Source of the DNA: Bacteroidota bacterium
GTDB lineage: Bacteria > Bacteroidota > Bacteroidia > B-17B0 > Aurantibacillaceae
Direction of reading: 5' to 3'
Assembly (NCBI GenBank): GCA_025362395.1
Contig: JANYGK010000037.1
Coordinates: forward strand, 1-64,000
DNA: 64,000 nucleotides
Shown here in pieces: positions 18,001 to 26,759 of the stretch. The position numbers and the translations under genes are program-made. The notes beneath the pieces are model-generated. The model did no database searches. It saw only the letters and a list, made by a program, of their open reading frames with translations, and was not told where the DNA came from. Within the stretch, counting starts at the first letter, position 1; each line of letters starts with the position of its first letter.

Positions 18001-19446
18001 CTATTTCAACTTAACACACACATTTTTCGGTTCAGTAAAAAAGTCTAATGCTTCAAAGCCGCCTTCTCTGCCTACGCCCGATGATTTTACACCTCCAAAC
18101 GGAGTTCTCAGATCTCTCAGTAACCAACAGTTAACCCATACAATGCCGGTATGTAAATTCATAGCTACGCGGTTTGCTTTTGTAATGTCCTGTGTCCATA
18201 CCATAGAGGCTAAACCGTATTCAGTAGAATTAGCATACAGCATTACCTCTTCTTCTTTTTCAAAAGGCATAATGGTAACAACGGGCCCGAAAATTTCTTC
18301 TTGATTTGTGCGGCAGTCGTATGATAGCCCTTCTATGATAGTAGGCTGTAAATAGTATCCGTTCTCAAATTCACCGGTAACGGTTTGCTGCTTACCTCCG
18401 CATAAAATTGTCCCGCCTTCCTGTTTTGCGAGTTCAATATAGGATAATATCTTCTCCATATGTGATTTGGAAACAACCGCTCCTATTTTTGTTTTATCGT
18501 CCATAGGAGCTCCTACGACAAGCTTTTGAGTTTTAGCAACGAAATCATCTTTAAATTTTCCGTAAATCGATTTTTCTACAAAGATCCTTGAACCGCATAA
18601 GCAAATTTGCCCTTGGTTTGCAAATGATGACAACATGGTAGTAGAAAGCATTTTATCATAATCGCAATCGGCAAAAATAATATTCGGATTTTTTCCACCT
18701 AACTCCAATGATAATTTTTTGAACATCGGAGCGGCAATGGAAGCAATAGTAGCACCCGTTTTTGTGCCTCCCGTAAATGAAATTAAAGGAACATCTTTAT
18801 GGCTGACAATCGTGTTACCAACTTTGTGACCGTAACCGTGTACAATATTTAAAACGCCTTTCGGTAAACCGGCCTTTATACAAATTTCAGACAGCAGATA
18901 AGCCGTCATTGGTGTAATTTCTGAAGGCTTTGCTACCACAGTACAACCTGCAGCTAAAGCGGGAGCAATTTTCCAGCTGAATAGATATAGTGGTAAATTC
19001 CATGGTGAAATACAACCTGCTACACCAACCGGTTGGCGTAAGGTGTAATTAATAGCAGTGTCTTCCATGCTGTGCGCATGCGCCGCATAATGTAAAATAC
19101 CGGTTCCGTAAAAATGAAAATTAGCCGCAGCCCTTGGTATATCAACCGTTTTAGCTAAATGTAAAGGCTTACCGTTATCTAAACTTTCTGCTACTGCTAA
19201 GTCATGTAATTGCTCTTCAATAATAGCTGCAATTTTTAAGAGGTAGGCAGAGCGTGTATCTTTAGGAGTAATGCTCCATGTTTTAAATGCTTCTTTAGCG
19301 GCAGCAATAGCTTGTTCAGCATCGCGTTCGTCACTATCCGGGATTAGTGAATACACAACACCGCGCGACGGGTCATAATTATCAATATAGTGTTTAGAGG
19401 CCGGCTCTAACAGCTCCCCGTTAATGTAATTTTTTAGTTTAAACAT
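18001..19446 (-). CDS. Aldehyde dehydrogenase (2-aminomuconic / 2-hydroxymuconic semialdehyde dehydrogenase-like)
   Basis: GCISPWNLPLYLFSWKIAPALAAGCTVVAKPSE, SFTGGTKTG, LELGGKNPNIIFADCD, NQGQICLCGSRIFVE, VNCWLLRDLRTPFGGVKSSGVGREGG. Confidence 0.85.
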   Translation of the reverse strand: MFKLKNYINGELLEPASKHYIDNYDPSRGVVYSLIPDSDERDAEQAIAAAKEAFKTWSITPKDTRSAYLLKIAAIIEEQLHDLAVAESLDNGKPLHLAKTVDIPRAAANFHFYGTGILHYAAHAHSMEDTAINYTLRQPVGVAGCISPWNLPLYLFSWKIAPALAAGCTVVAKPSEITPMTAYLLSEICIKAGLPKGVLNIVHGYGHKVGNTIVSHKDVPLISFTGGTKTGATIASIAAPMFKKLSLELGGKNPNIIFADCDYDKMLSTTMLSSFANQGQICLCGSRIFVEKSIYGKFKDDFVAKTQKLVVGAPMDDKTKIGAVVSKSHMEKILSYIELAKQEGGTILCGGKQQTVTGEFENGYYLQPTIIEGLSYDCRTNQEEIFGPVVTIMPFEKEEEVMLYANSTEYGLASMVWTQDITKANRVAMNLHTGIVWVNCWLLRDLRTPFGGVKSSGVGREGGFEALDFFTEPKNVCVKLK

Positions 19447-19553
19447 GGCTTTAAATCGGTCAGCTAAATTAAGGAAATTAGGGCAGAAATTCTAATCCTG
19501 ATTTCTATGCCAAATAGCAGGTATAAGCCTTTTAAACACGGTATTTGTAATAA

Positions 19554-21053
19554 TTAGTTCCCGTCTAAATAAGATTCCAGCAATGCTTTTTTGTCCGTTT
19601 TGTAATTGCTGTTCAAAGGAAATTCCGGTTTCATAATAAACTCGGACGGGATCATATAAGACGGTAAATACTTTAAGAGAAATGATTTCAGTTCTTCATT
19701 TATATTTTTAAATGCAGATGCATCAGCGATTACAAAGCAAATTATTTTTTTCGCAACATTGCCGGCTACTAAAGGAACGGCCACTGCATTTTTTATACGA
19801 GGATGTGTCAGTAATACATTGCTTATTTCTTCAAGTTCTATGCGGTATCCGTTTAGCTTTATCTGGTTATCATTTCTTCCTAAATAAAAGATTAAACTAT
19901 CTTTAATATAACCGACGTCACCTGTTTTATAAATGCGCTTACCGTTTTTATTTACGAAAGCCTGTTTGGTTTTTTCTTCATCTTTAAAATAACCGATTGA
20001 TAGGTTTTGACCTATTAAACCAATTTCACCAATGCCGGTTTCTTCGTCTTTGTTTAAAATTACTATTTCAGCATTTGGCCTGCAGTAGCCTATTGGCAAT
20101 GACTTTGGATGTTCGGCCAACACTGCTTCCGTAATTTCAATGTAGGTTGTGACAACAGTTGCTTCTGTAGGGCCAAAGGCGTTAATTATTTTTACGGAAG
20201 GAAATTTTAGCTTTAATTTTTTAACTGTGTTCACCGGCAATTCTTCGCCCATAAAAACAAACTGATTAATCTCCGGGGAATGTTCCCCGTTAAATTCAGG
20301 AATGGAAAGATAGATCAAAACAAAGGATGGTGTACAAACTAAGGTGGTGGCGCGGTATTCTTTTAAACGGTTTAAAAAGCCCGCACCGCTTTTTAAAATA
20401 GTGTAATCGTTTAAAACAACCGTGCTGCCTTTTCCGAAGCAGGCAAGAAAATCGCACAAAGACACATCAAAACTAAAAGGTGCCTGGTTCATCAGCACAG
20501 AACTTTCATGGATCAAAGGCCAAGTTAAATACCAGTTTGCAAAACTGTTTAAGGCATTTTTTGTTATTTTTACTCCTTTGGGAATTCCCGTACTTCCTGA
20601 AGTAAATAGAATGTAACGGATGGGATCAGATTGATTATCCAAAATAAAAAAATCAGGGACGGGCTCATTAATTTTTAGTTGAAAAGTGTTGTCCAAGTAA
20701 ATTTCAAAAGAAACTTCGCATAATTTATTCGAACAATTAATAAGCACTTTACTCTTAGTTTGTGCTTTTATTTTTTCAATTCTTCCTGCCGGCATAATGG
20801 CATCAATAGGAATGTAAGGGATGTTTAATGAAATTAATGTGATCATTACCACAGGAAACAACGCTTCCTTTTCGCCATAAATGCAAACGGGATGGCCTTG
20901 AGGAATTTGTAATTTAAGTAATTGATCTTTTAATATGAGGTGTAGATCGTAAACTTGCTTTTGATTTAATATGCGGTCAGAGCCAATAATAAAAGGCTTT
21001 CCGGAGAGTTTATCCGTATTTATAAATTGGTTAGTATTAAAATCGAATGTCAT
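19554..21053 (-). CDS. dltA: DltA-like D-alanine--carrier protein ligase (AMP-binding)
   Basis: ILFTSGSTGIPKGVKIT, NQAPFSFDVSLCDFLACFGKGSTVVL, NAFGPTEATVVTTY, GYRIELEEISNVL; sits in dlt operon. Confidence 0.85.
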   Translation of the reverse strand: MTFDFNTNQFINTDKLSGKPFIIGSDRILNQKQVYDLHLILKDQLLKLQIPQGHPVCIYGEKEALFPVVMITLISLNIPYIPIDAIMPAGRIEKIKAQTKSKVLINCSNKLCEVSFEIYLDNTFQLKINEPVPDFFILDNQSDPIRYILFTSGSTGIPKGVKITKNALNSFANWYLTWPLIHESSVLMNQAPFSFDVSLCDFLACFGKGSTVVLNDYTILKSGAGFLNRLKEYRATTLVCTPSFVLIYLSIPEFNGEHSPEINQFVFMGEELPVNTVKKLKLKFPSVKIINAFGPTEATVVTTYIEITEAVLAEHPKSLPIGYCRPNAEIVILNKDEETGIGEIGLIGQNLSIGYFKDEEKTKQAFVNKNGKRIYKTGDVGYIKDSLIFYLGRNDNQIKLNGYRIELEEISNVLLTHPRIKNAVAVPLVAGNVAKKIICFVIADASAFKNINEELKSFLLKYLPSYMIPSEFIMKPEFPLNSNYKTDKKALLESYLDGN

Positions 21054-21063
21054 TAGTTTACTG

Positions 21064-22188
21064 TTATTGATACCTGCCGCTAAATATATAAAGGGCGATA
21101 CAAATTAAATGAAATAGAATAACAACAGAACTATATTTTATGATCTTCGGATCTAAATTTCCGAAAACAATATCTTTATCTTTTTTGCGGCATTGAATGG
21201 CGTAAGTATTATGAACTACGCTGTAAATACCATAAATGATACCGCTCCATATAAAATTAGGCTCAAGTCCATTCCAGATCCCCATCATAAAAAGCGTAAA
21301 AAAGATGGCAATATTTTGTTTGGTAATCGGGCTTTTTTTCAGTTTTTGAAATCCGTTGAGCCACTTGTAAAAAGGCTTGAAGAAATAGTCACTTAACCAG
21401 CTTGTTAAGGAAGCATGCCAGCGCTGCCAAAAATCCGGAGGATTAATAGCGCTAAACGGTTTATTAAAATTAAAGGGAAGGCTTATTCCAACTAAGTTTC
21501 CCATGCCCACTGCCATGGAAGAATAGCCGGCAAAATCAAAAAATAAATAAAAGGCGTAGGCGTATACATCACTCACACGTGCACCGGCAGTTAAGCCTTC
21601 CTCTAAGGAATGATTTAGCCAATAGCGCGAAATATATTCGGCAATAATAAATTTATAAAATACGCCTTTTATAAATTCCTGTAAGCCGCTTAGAATGATG
21701 GATTGACTTATAGATTGATAACCGTTAATACTATTCTCCGTAAAACGTTTGTACCTGTCTAGCGGACCAATATAAAACGAAGGAATAAAAAATAGGAAAT
21801 TAAAATAGTGCATGAAATTAAGCGGCGCTTCTTTCGAATAATCAATGCTCACCTGTATGGCTCTAAATGTGACAAATGATAAACCGGCAAAATATAAAAA
21901 AGAAGGATTTAAATGTATCTTTAATAAAACCATAGGTATTGCTATAATAACAGCGCAAATTAACCGGTGATTTATTTTTTGTGATAAAAAACGAATGAAT
22001 AAAAAAGTAAAAATTACATAGCTTATAGCAACTGTTGTATATCTGAAATAAAAAACGAGATAGATAAGTGTTAACGCAAAGGTGATAGCCGGGTAGTGTT
22101 TTTTATCCGAAATAATACCAAATAGCCATACTATTAATACGTACAGTAAGGCAAAAAGAAAAAAGTCGATATCGGTAAATGGCAACAT
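21064..22188 (-). CDS. dltB: DltB-like MBOAT O-acyltransferase
   Basis: MBOAT signature: SFVTFRAIQVSIDY, FFIPSFYIGPLDRYKRF, YLFFDFAGYSSMAVGMGNLVGISLPFNFNKPFSAINPPDFWQRWHASLTSWLSDYFF, FMMGIWNGLEP. Confidence 0.87.
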   Translation of the reverse strand: MLPFTDIDFFLFALLYVLIVWLFGIISDKKHYPAITFALTLIYLVFYFRYTTVAISYVIFTFLFIRFLSQKINHRLICAVIIAIPMVLLKIHLNPSFLYFAGLSFVTFRAIQVSIDYSKEAPLNFMHYFNFLFFIPSFYIGPLDRYKRFTENSINGYQSISQSIILSGLQEFIKGVFYKFIIAEYISRYWLNHSLEEGLTAGARVSDVYAYAFYLFFDFAGYSSMAVGMGNLVGISLPFNFNKPFSAINPPDFWQRWHASLTSWLSDYFFKPFYKWLNGFQKLKKSPITKQNIAIFFTLFMMGIWNGLEPNFIWSGIIYGIYSVVHNTYAIQCRKKDKDIVFGNLDPKIIKYSSVVILFHLICIALYIFSGRYQ

Positions 22189-22346
22189 TAAAATTGAGCG
22201 TAAACAAATGAAAAATCAGTATGCGGAATGTTATTAAGGTCTTTATTACCATAGTTGTAAAGGAAATACCCGCCAACTACAATGCATGTGTATACCAGCG
22301 TGTTCTTTGCAAACAGCCAAAGGTGTTCGTTTCGTGCTTTAATCAT
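22188..22346 (-). CDS. dltX: DltX-like 52-aa membrane microprotein (not in the supplied ORF track)
   Basis: Hand translation: MIKARNEHLWLFAKNTLVYTCIVVGGYFLYNYGNKDLNNIPHTDFSFVYAQF*. Single TM, C-terminal FVYAQF (cf. FIYNEF of DltX). Start overlaps dltD 3' end, stop overlaps dltB start (TAATG). Confidence 0.83.
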   Translation of the reverse strand: MIKARNEHLWLFAKNTLVYTCIVVGGYFLYNYGNKDLNNIPHTDFSFVYAQF

Positions 22347-23610
22347 AATAATTGTCTAAAATAAATTTGTCTATTTTATACCAACCTACATTGTAAGGAT
22401 GCATCATATCTTCCAACACCCCTTTTTGATAAGACGTTACATTAGGCGAAAACATATCGAGTGTTTTCAAATCATTCTCTTTTAAGAGTTGTTTAATATC
22501 ATTGATGGTTGGCTGCAGTGCTTCTAAGTTTTCGTGTGCTAAAGTGTTTAAAGGCATGATCACAAATAACGGTTTAACATGATTCTCTTTTAAAAAACGA
22601 ATAAGTATTTTAAAATCTTTAAGCTCTTGATTGTTTTCTGCGTTAACGGCTTTTACTTTTTTCTTCGGTTTATTTTTTAATCCGCTTTCGTAGTACTTAT
22701 TTTCAACACCAAGGGTGTTATTGTTACTGATCAACTCAAAGCTTTGCAAGGCCTCTTTGTTTAGGGAGTCCCAGTTAACAGTCCTGTTTTTAAATTTGTA
22801 AGGAGTCGTATATGTCCTGTATACGGTATTCACGATCACATTTTGTGACACGAGGTAAAAATCTTTTTGCTCTTGTTCATATAATTCTAAACGATCTAAC
22901 GCTTTAAAAGGATAATTGAAAAATGTATTTAATACGGTTGCTTGCTTTTTGCCCATCGCTCTCAGTATGGCATTAGGTTTGGTAATTTTATCATAATTTT
23001 CATAAATGTATTTTTTTATGTAGTGTTTTGTTTCCTTATCAATAGCCGTATCTTTATATATTTGATATAAATAATTAGGGGGACAAAATTCAAAAAACGA
23101 GGGTAAAGAAGTCCCTGAAGCATAGTGGCCTTCAAACCAACCCGGTGATAGAATAATGGTAATCTTTGCGTCTTTTAAAAGCGGCCTGTTTGCGGCCAGT
23201 GTGGTTAAAATGGCAAAGCTTTGAAAACCCGCGTGACCAACGGCCAAAAATTTATCCGCGCTATTTTCTCTTCCAAAAAATTGTTGAGCAATCCCTTTTA
23301 AATGATGGGATGTTAATTCTGATGAGCCAAACAAAACAGGTATCCGTTCTTTCAAAGCTACTGCCAGGGCAGTTTCGTGCGTTATATCATTCGGATAAAA
23401 TTTATCGAAGCTGTGGAGTGTATTGAGGATTCGCGACGTAAATGAAGAATTTACAATTTCACTTCTTTTTTGCGAATACCTCATATAGGCAGCACACAAA
23501 GTACCGGCAATAAGGATCGGTAAAATATGAAAATAAATTATTTTTTTTAAAAAGCCCGGCACTTTATAATTCTTTAGTGTAGGTTTGTTATCAGATCTTT
23601 TTTCGTTCAA
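22339..23610 (-). CDS. dltD: DltD-like D-alanyl transfer protein
   Basis: N-terminal TM; VLFGSSELT (catalytic Ser motif), PGWF, C-terminal MMHPYNVGWYKIDKFI (Asp/His-type motif); between dltC-like and dltB-like genes. Confidence 0.86.
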   Translation of the reverse strand: MNEKRSDNKPTLKNYKVPGFLKKIIYFHILPILIAGTLCAAYMRYSQKRSEIVNSSFTSRILNTLHSFDKFYPNDITHETALAVALKERIPVLFGSSELTSHHLKGIAQQFFGRENSADKFLAVGHAGFQSFAILTTLAANRPLLKDAKITIILSPGWFEGHYASGTSLPSFFEFCPPNYLYQIYKDTAIDKETKHYIKKYIYENYDKITKPNAILRAMGKKQATVLNTFFNYPFKALDRLELYEQEQKDFYLVSQNVIVNTVYRTYTTPYKFKNRTVNWDSLNKEALQSFELISNNNTLGVENKYYESGLKNKPKKKVKAVNAENNQELKDFKILIRFLKENHVKPLFVIMPLNTLAHENLEALQPTINDIKQLLKENDLKTLDMFSPNVTSYQKGVLEDMMHPYNVGWYKIDKFILDNYYD

Positions 23611-23815
23611 TATAAGTTTGAATCAATTGCGGGGTACTGAAATTTTCTAAAGTTATTTCCGTGAAAGGAATTGAGATGTTAAATTCATCTTCCAGCGAAG
23701 TTGCCAGGTCAACCACAAGGATCGAAGTAAGGATCCCCGATTGAAATAATTCATCCGTATCGTTTACTTTTTTAAAAGCAACTTCTTTAATTTTTTCTTT
23801 AATTATCTCAATCAT
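23591..23815 (-). CDS. dltC: DltC-like acyl/D-alanyl carrier protein
   Basis: 74 aa carrier fold DTDELFQSGILTSILVVDLATSLEDEFNISIPFTEITLENFSTPQLIQTYI; overlaps dltD start by 20 nt. Confidence 0.85.
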   Translation of the reverse strand: MIEIIKEKIKEVAFKKVNDTDELFQSGILTSILVVDLATSLEDEFNISIPFTEITLENFSTPQLIQTYIERKKI

Positions 23816-23961
23816 TCAGAATGTTTTTTACAGGTAATCGTTTTTTTTTAAAAGTAATGGTATTAACACATTGTTATCAGCAAGTTTTTTCCGTAAATAT
23901 AATAAACTGTTTTTATATCAGTTATTAATGTATACTTTTATAATTCATTAAATTTATTTCA

Positions 23962-24789
23962 ATGATTCGAGTGTTTTTTAGCATGCTGTTGGTTTTAACC
24001 TTTTCCCTTGTCGTGCATGCACAGGACATTATATACACAACGGGAGGTAATAAAATTACGGCCAAAGTTACTGAGCTTAATATGACGGATGTTAAGTATA
24101 AAGATTTTGCTAATTTGGAAGGTCCAACGTATGTTATTTCAAAAGTAGAGGTAGTGCTTATTCAATTCAGTGACGGCTCTTCGCAGATTATTAATGAAAA
24201 TCCACCTTCTTTAGAACCAAAAAAGCCGGAAGAAAAGCAGGCAAAGACTCCGGTTAAAAAGAAAGATTTTAACCTGTATTATTTAAGTAAAAATTTATTG
24301 TCAATTAATGCTTTAGCACTCGCTAACGGCGATGTAACGCTTTTATATGACAGAGAGTTGTTAGACAGTAAGCTGTGCCTTACATTTTTAGGAGGGTATA
24401 ATTTTAATCCCCACATGGGCGGCCTCAATGGCTTAATTGCAAATGCCTATCAGCATACTAAAAAAAATTATGATGCGGGTTTTGGCATCAGTTTTATGCC
24501 AAGAAACACAAGGCGTGTACAATATTTTATTGGATTACTCGTAAAGTATATGTCTTATAACTATGAGGACCTTACGGTTGTTAACAGCCAATCAGTCCTT
24601 GCTGTAAGTAAAGGTTCACAGCTTGCCATTATGCTCAATAACGGCTGGGTTTTCAGGATTACCCCTAATTTAAATTTTAAATTTTTTGGTGCAATAGGCG
24701 CACCTATCAATACTCCCAAGCTAACCCAACAGGATGCGAACCTTGTGCCTAAAGTATATTTAGGATATTGTTTCGGATATAGATTTTAA
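23962..24789 (+). CDS. Secreted hypothetical protein (paralogue of next gene)
   Basis: Signal peptide MIRVFFSMLLVLTFSLVVHAQ; NKITAKVTELNMTDVKYKDFANLEGPTYVISKVEVVLIQFSDGSSQII. Confidence 0.7.
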   Translation: MIRVFFSMLLVLTFSLVVHAQDIIYTTGGNKITAKVTELNMTDVKYKDFANLEGPTYVISKVEVVLIQFSDGSSQIINENPPSLEPKKPEEKQAKTPVKKKDFNLYYLSKNLLSINALALANGDVTLLYDRELLDSKLCLTFLGGYNFNPHMGGLNGLIANAYQHTKKNYDAGFGISFMPRNTRRVQYFIGLLVKYMSYNYEDLTVVNSQSVLAVSKGSQLAIMLNNGWVFRITPNLNFKFFGAIGAPINTPKLTQQDANLVPKVYLGYCFGYRF

Positions 24790-24796
24790 AAACAGT

Positions 24797-25639
24797 ATGA
24801 AGAGCGGCTTACATATTATTTTTTTATTACTTGTTTTTGCAGGATTTAAGGGCTATTCGCAGGATAAATTATTTTTAAGAAAAGGAGCGTTACTTAAATG
24901 TAAGATCATTGCGGTTTCTGAAAAGACAATTACTTACAGGGATACCGCAGCAAATTCACAACTCATTACTATTCCCAAGGGAGATGTTATTTTGGCGGAA
25001 TATCAAACAGGCGTTATTTATATTTTCAGCTCCGAAAATCCTATTGTTCAACAACCTGAAGTTTTTGAAACGCGCGACCAGAGGAAAGAACGGAAGATGA
25101 AGGAATGGAAAACAAAAGAGCATGCTTTGTCGGATAATATACTGGGCTTCTATATTCCCGATCTAATCCTGGGAAGGCTTACGATGTCTTTCGAAAGATT
25201 AATAGCAAATAAAACGGTTGGGATCACTGTTCCTTTAAGCTTAACGTACGACTCGTTCGGCGCTTTAGCGGCGGCGAGTGCTAATTCAAATTCGGTTAAT
25301 AACGGGCAAACTGTCTCAAGTCCTATTCGGCGTACGCGTGGATTAGGTTTTATTGCAGGTATTGATGTCAATTATTATTATGATTTGAAACCCGAATTAA
25401 AATATTATTTCGGCCCCCGCATACGGTATGGTACCGATATGGTTTTAGGAGGAATTAACGGGCTTACTTTTCAATTACAAAACGGAATTTTCAGGAGCAG
25501 GGGCCAGAATATGACCAGTACCATTGGGTTTGGCGTTGGCTTTGTAAAACTGACAGGTAACAATACGGTTAGGTCGAGAGATCCGAAACAGGTTTATCCC
25601 TGGGCATCATTTACATGGCGTTTAGGGTTCAGGTTATAA
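24797..25639 (+). CDS. Secreted hypothetical protein (paralogue of previous gene)
   Basis: Signal peptide MKSGLHIIFLLLVFAGFKGYSQ; GALLKCKIIAVSEKTITYRDTAANSQLITIPKGDVILAEYQTGVIYIF. Confidence 0.7.
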   Translation: MKSGLHIIFLLLVFAGFKGYSQDKLFLRKGALLKCKIIAVSEKTITYRDTAANSQLITIPKGDVILAEYQTGVIYIFSSENPIVQQPEVFETRDQRKERKMKEWKTKEHALSDNILGFYIPDLILGRLTMSFERLIANKTVGITVPLSLTYDSFGALAAASANSNSVNNGQTVSSPIRRTRGLGFIAGIDVNYYYDLKPELKYYFGPRIRYGTDMVLGGINGLTFQLQNGIFRSRGQNMTSTIGFGVGFVKLTGNNTVRSRDPKQVYPWASFTWRLGFRL

Positions 25640-26472
25640 CGCGCTTCATACCCTTTATTTCCCTGCAGGCCCCCTGTATGGATCATTAAAATTTTATCGG
25701 AAGTATTCAATTTATTTTTTTTGATCAGGTCAAATAGGGCGTAAAAAGCTTTACTTGTGTAAACATAATCCAATTCAACGTTGAAATTTTCTTCAAACCA
25801 ATTTTTAAACTCTATTAATTCGGAAGTATGTTTTGCATAACCGCCAAAATGATACTCATTTAAAATTTCAATGTTCTGTAAGTCAGAATTTGCTTCATAT
25901 TTTAAAACATTTATAGCCCTTAAAGTTTGATGGTTACGGAGTGATTTCGAAATTCCTTTTGCTGTTGTTCCTGTGCCATAAGCACAAAACAGGTGAGTGT
26001 AATCATGCGTCGCGTCGCTTAAAATTTCTTCACAACCCTTTTGTCCTAACGCATTATCACCACCTTCCGGGATAACATAAGCTGAAGGATAATTTTGTTG
26101 TAAAGCATTTAAATATTCAGGGGAATCTTTTTGCTTGTATGCTTCGCGGCTTAAAAACTTAAATTGCATGCTGTTTTTTTTAGCAAAAGCTAGAGTCGCG
26201 TTATCACCGGAAGAAGCTTCCCCTCTGATGATGCCGATACATTTTAAACCCGTTTCCTTGCACGCATAAGCTGTAGCAGCAATATGGTTGGAAAACGCAC
26301 CGCCAAATGTAATAACGGTATCTTTCCCTTGAAGCTTTGCTTCACGTAAATTGTATTTTAATTTAAACCATTTATTTCCTGAAATTTCAGAATCAATCAT
26401 ATCTAAACGGAGTATAGAAATATCATAACCCCGGTAATTTAATGTATGAATAATAGGAGTATAGTGAAGCAA
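25594..26472 (-). CDS. 1-aminocyclopropane-1-carboxylate deaminase / D-cysteine desulfhydrase family (PLP-dependent)
   Basis: RLDMIDSEISGNKWFKLKYNLREAK, TFGGAFSNHIAATAYACKETGLKCIGIIRGE, PEGGDNALG, GTGTTAKGIS, HTGGLQG. Confidence 0.9.
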   Translation of the reverse strand: MLHYTPIIHTLNYRGYDISILRLDMIDSEISGNKWFKLKYNLREAKLQGKDTVITFGGAFSNHIAATAYACKETGLKCIGIIRGEASSGDNATLAFAKKNSMQFKFLSREAYKQKDSPEYLNALQQNYPSAYVIPEGGDNALGQKGCEEILSDATHDYTHLFCAYGTGTTAKGISKSLRNHQTLRAINVLKYEANSDLQNIEILNEYHFGGYAKHTSELIEFKNWFEENFNVELDYVYTSKAFYALFDLIKKNKLNTSDKILMIHTGGLQGNKGYEARYNLNPKRHVNDAQG

Positions 26473-26522
26473 TGGAAATCGGAATTTTAGATTCAGCTAT
26501 AAATATAATACCTTTACCGGCA

Positions 26523-26696
26523 ATGTTTAAAAAAGAGTTAGATCCCGAAGATTTTTATTACAGTCCTGAAGGTTATTTGGTATTTACTGAAAAATATCAT
26601 TTAAAACGAGGACATTGCTGCAAAAATGGTTGTAAACATTGTCCTTACGGGTATAATAAAAAAACCGGTAAGTTCGAAAACGATAAAAAAAGCTGA
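26523..26696 (+). CDS. Small Cys-rich protein (DUF5522-like)
   Basis: MFKKELDPEDFYYSPEGYLVFTEKYHLKRGHCCKNGCKHCPYGYNKK; internal Met chosen over 26472. Confidence 0.72.
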   Translation: MFKKELDPEDFYYSPEGYLVFTEKYHLKRGHCCKNGCKHCPYGYNKKTGKFENDKKS

Positions 26697-26759
26697 TAGC
26701 TTCTTCATTTATCATTCAATTAAATTTAAGATATTTGAGTATATTTAAAATACATCATT

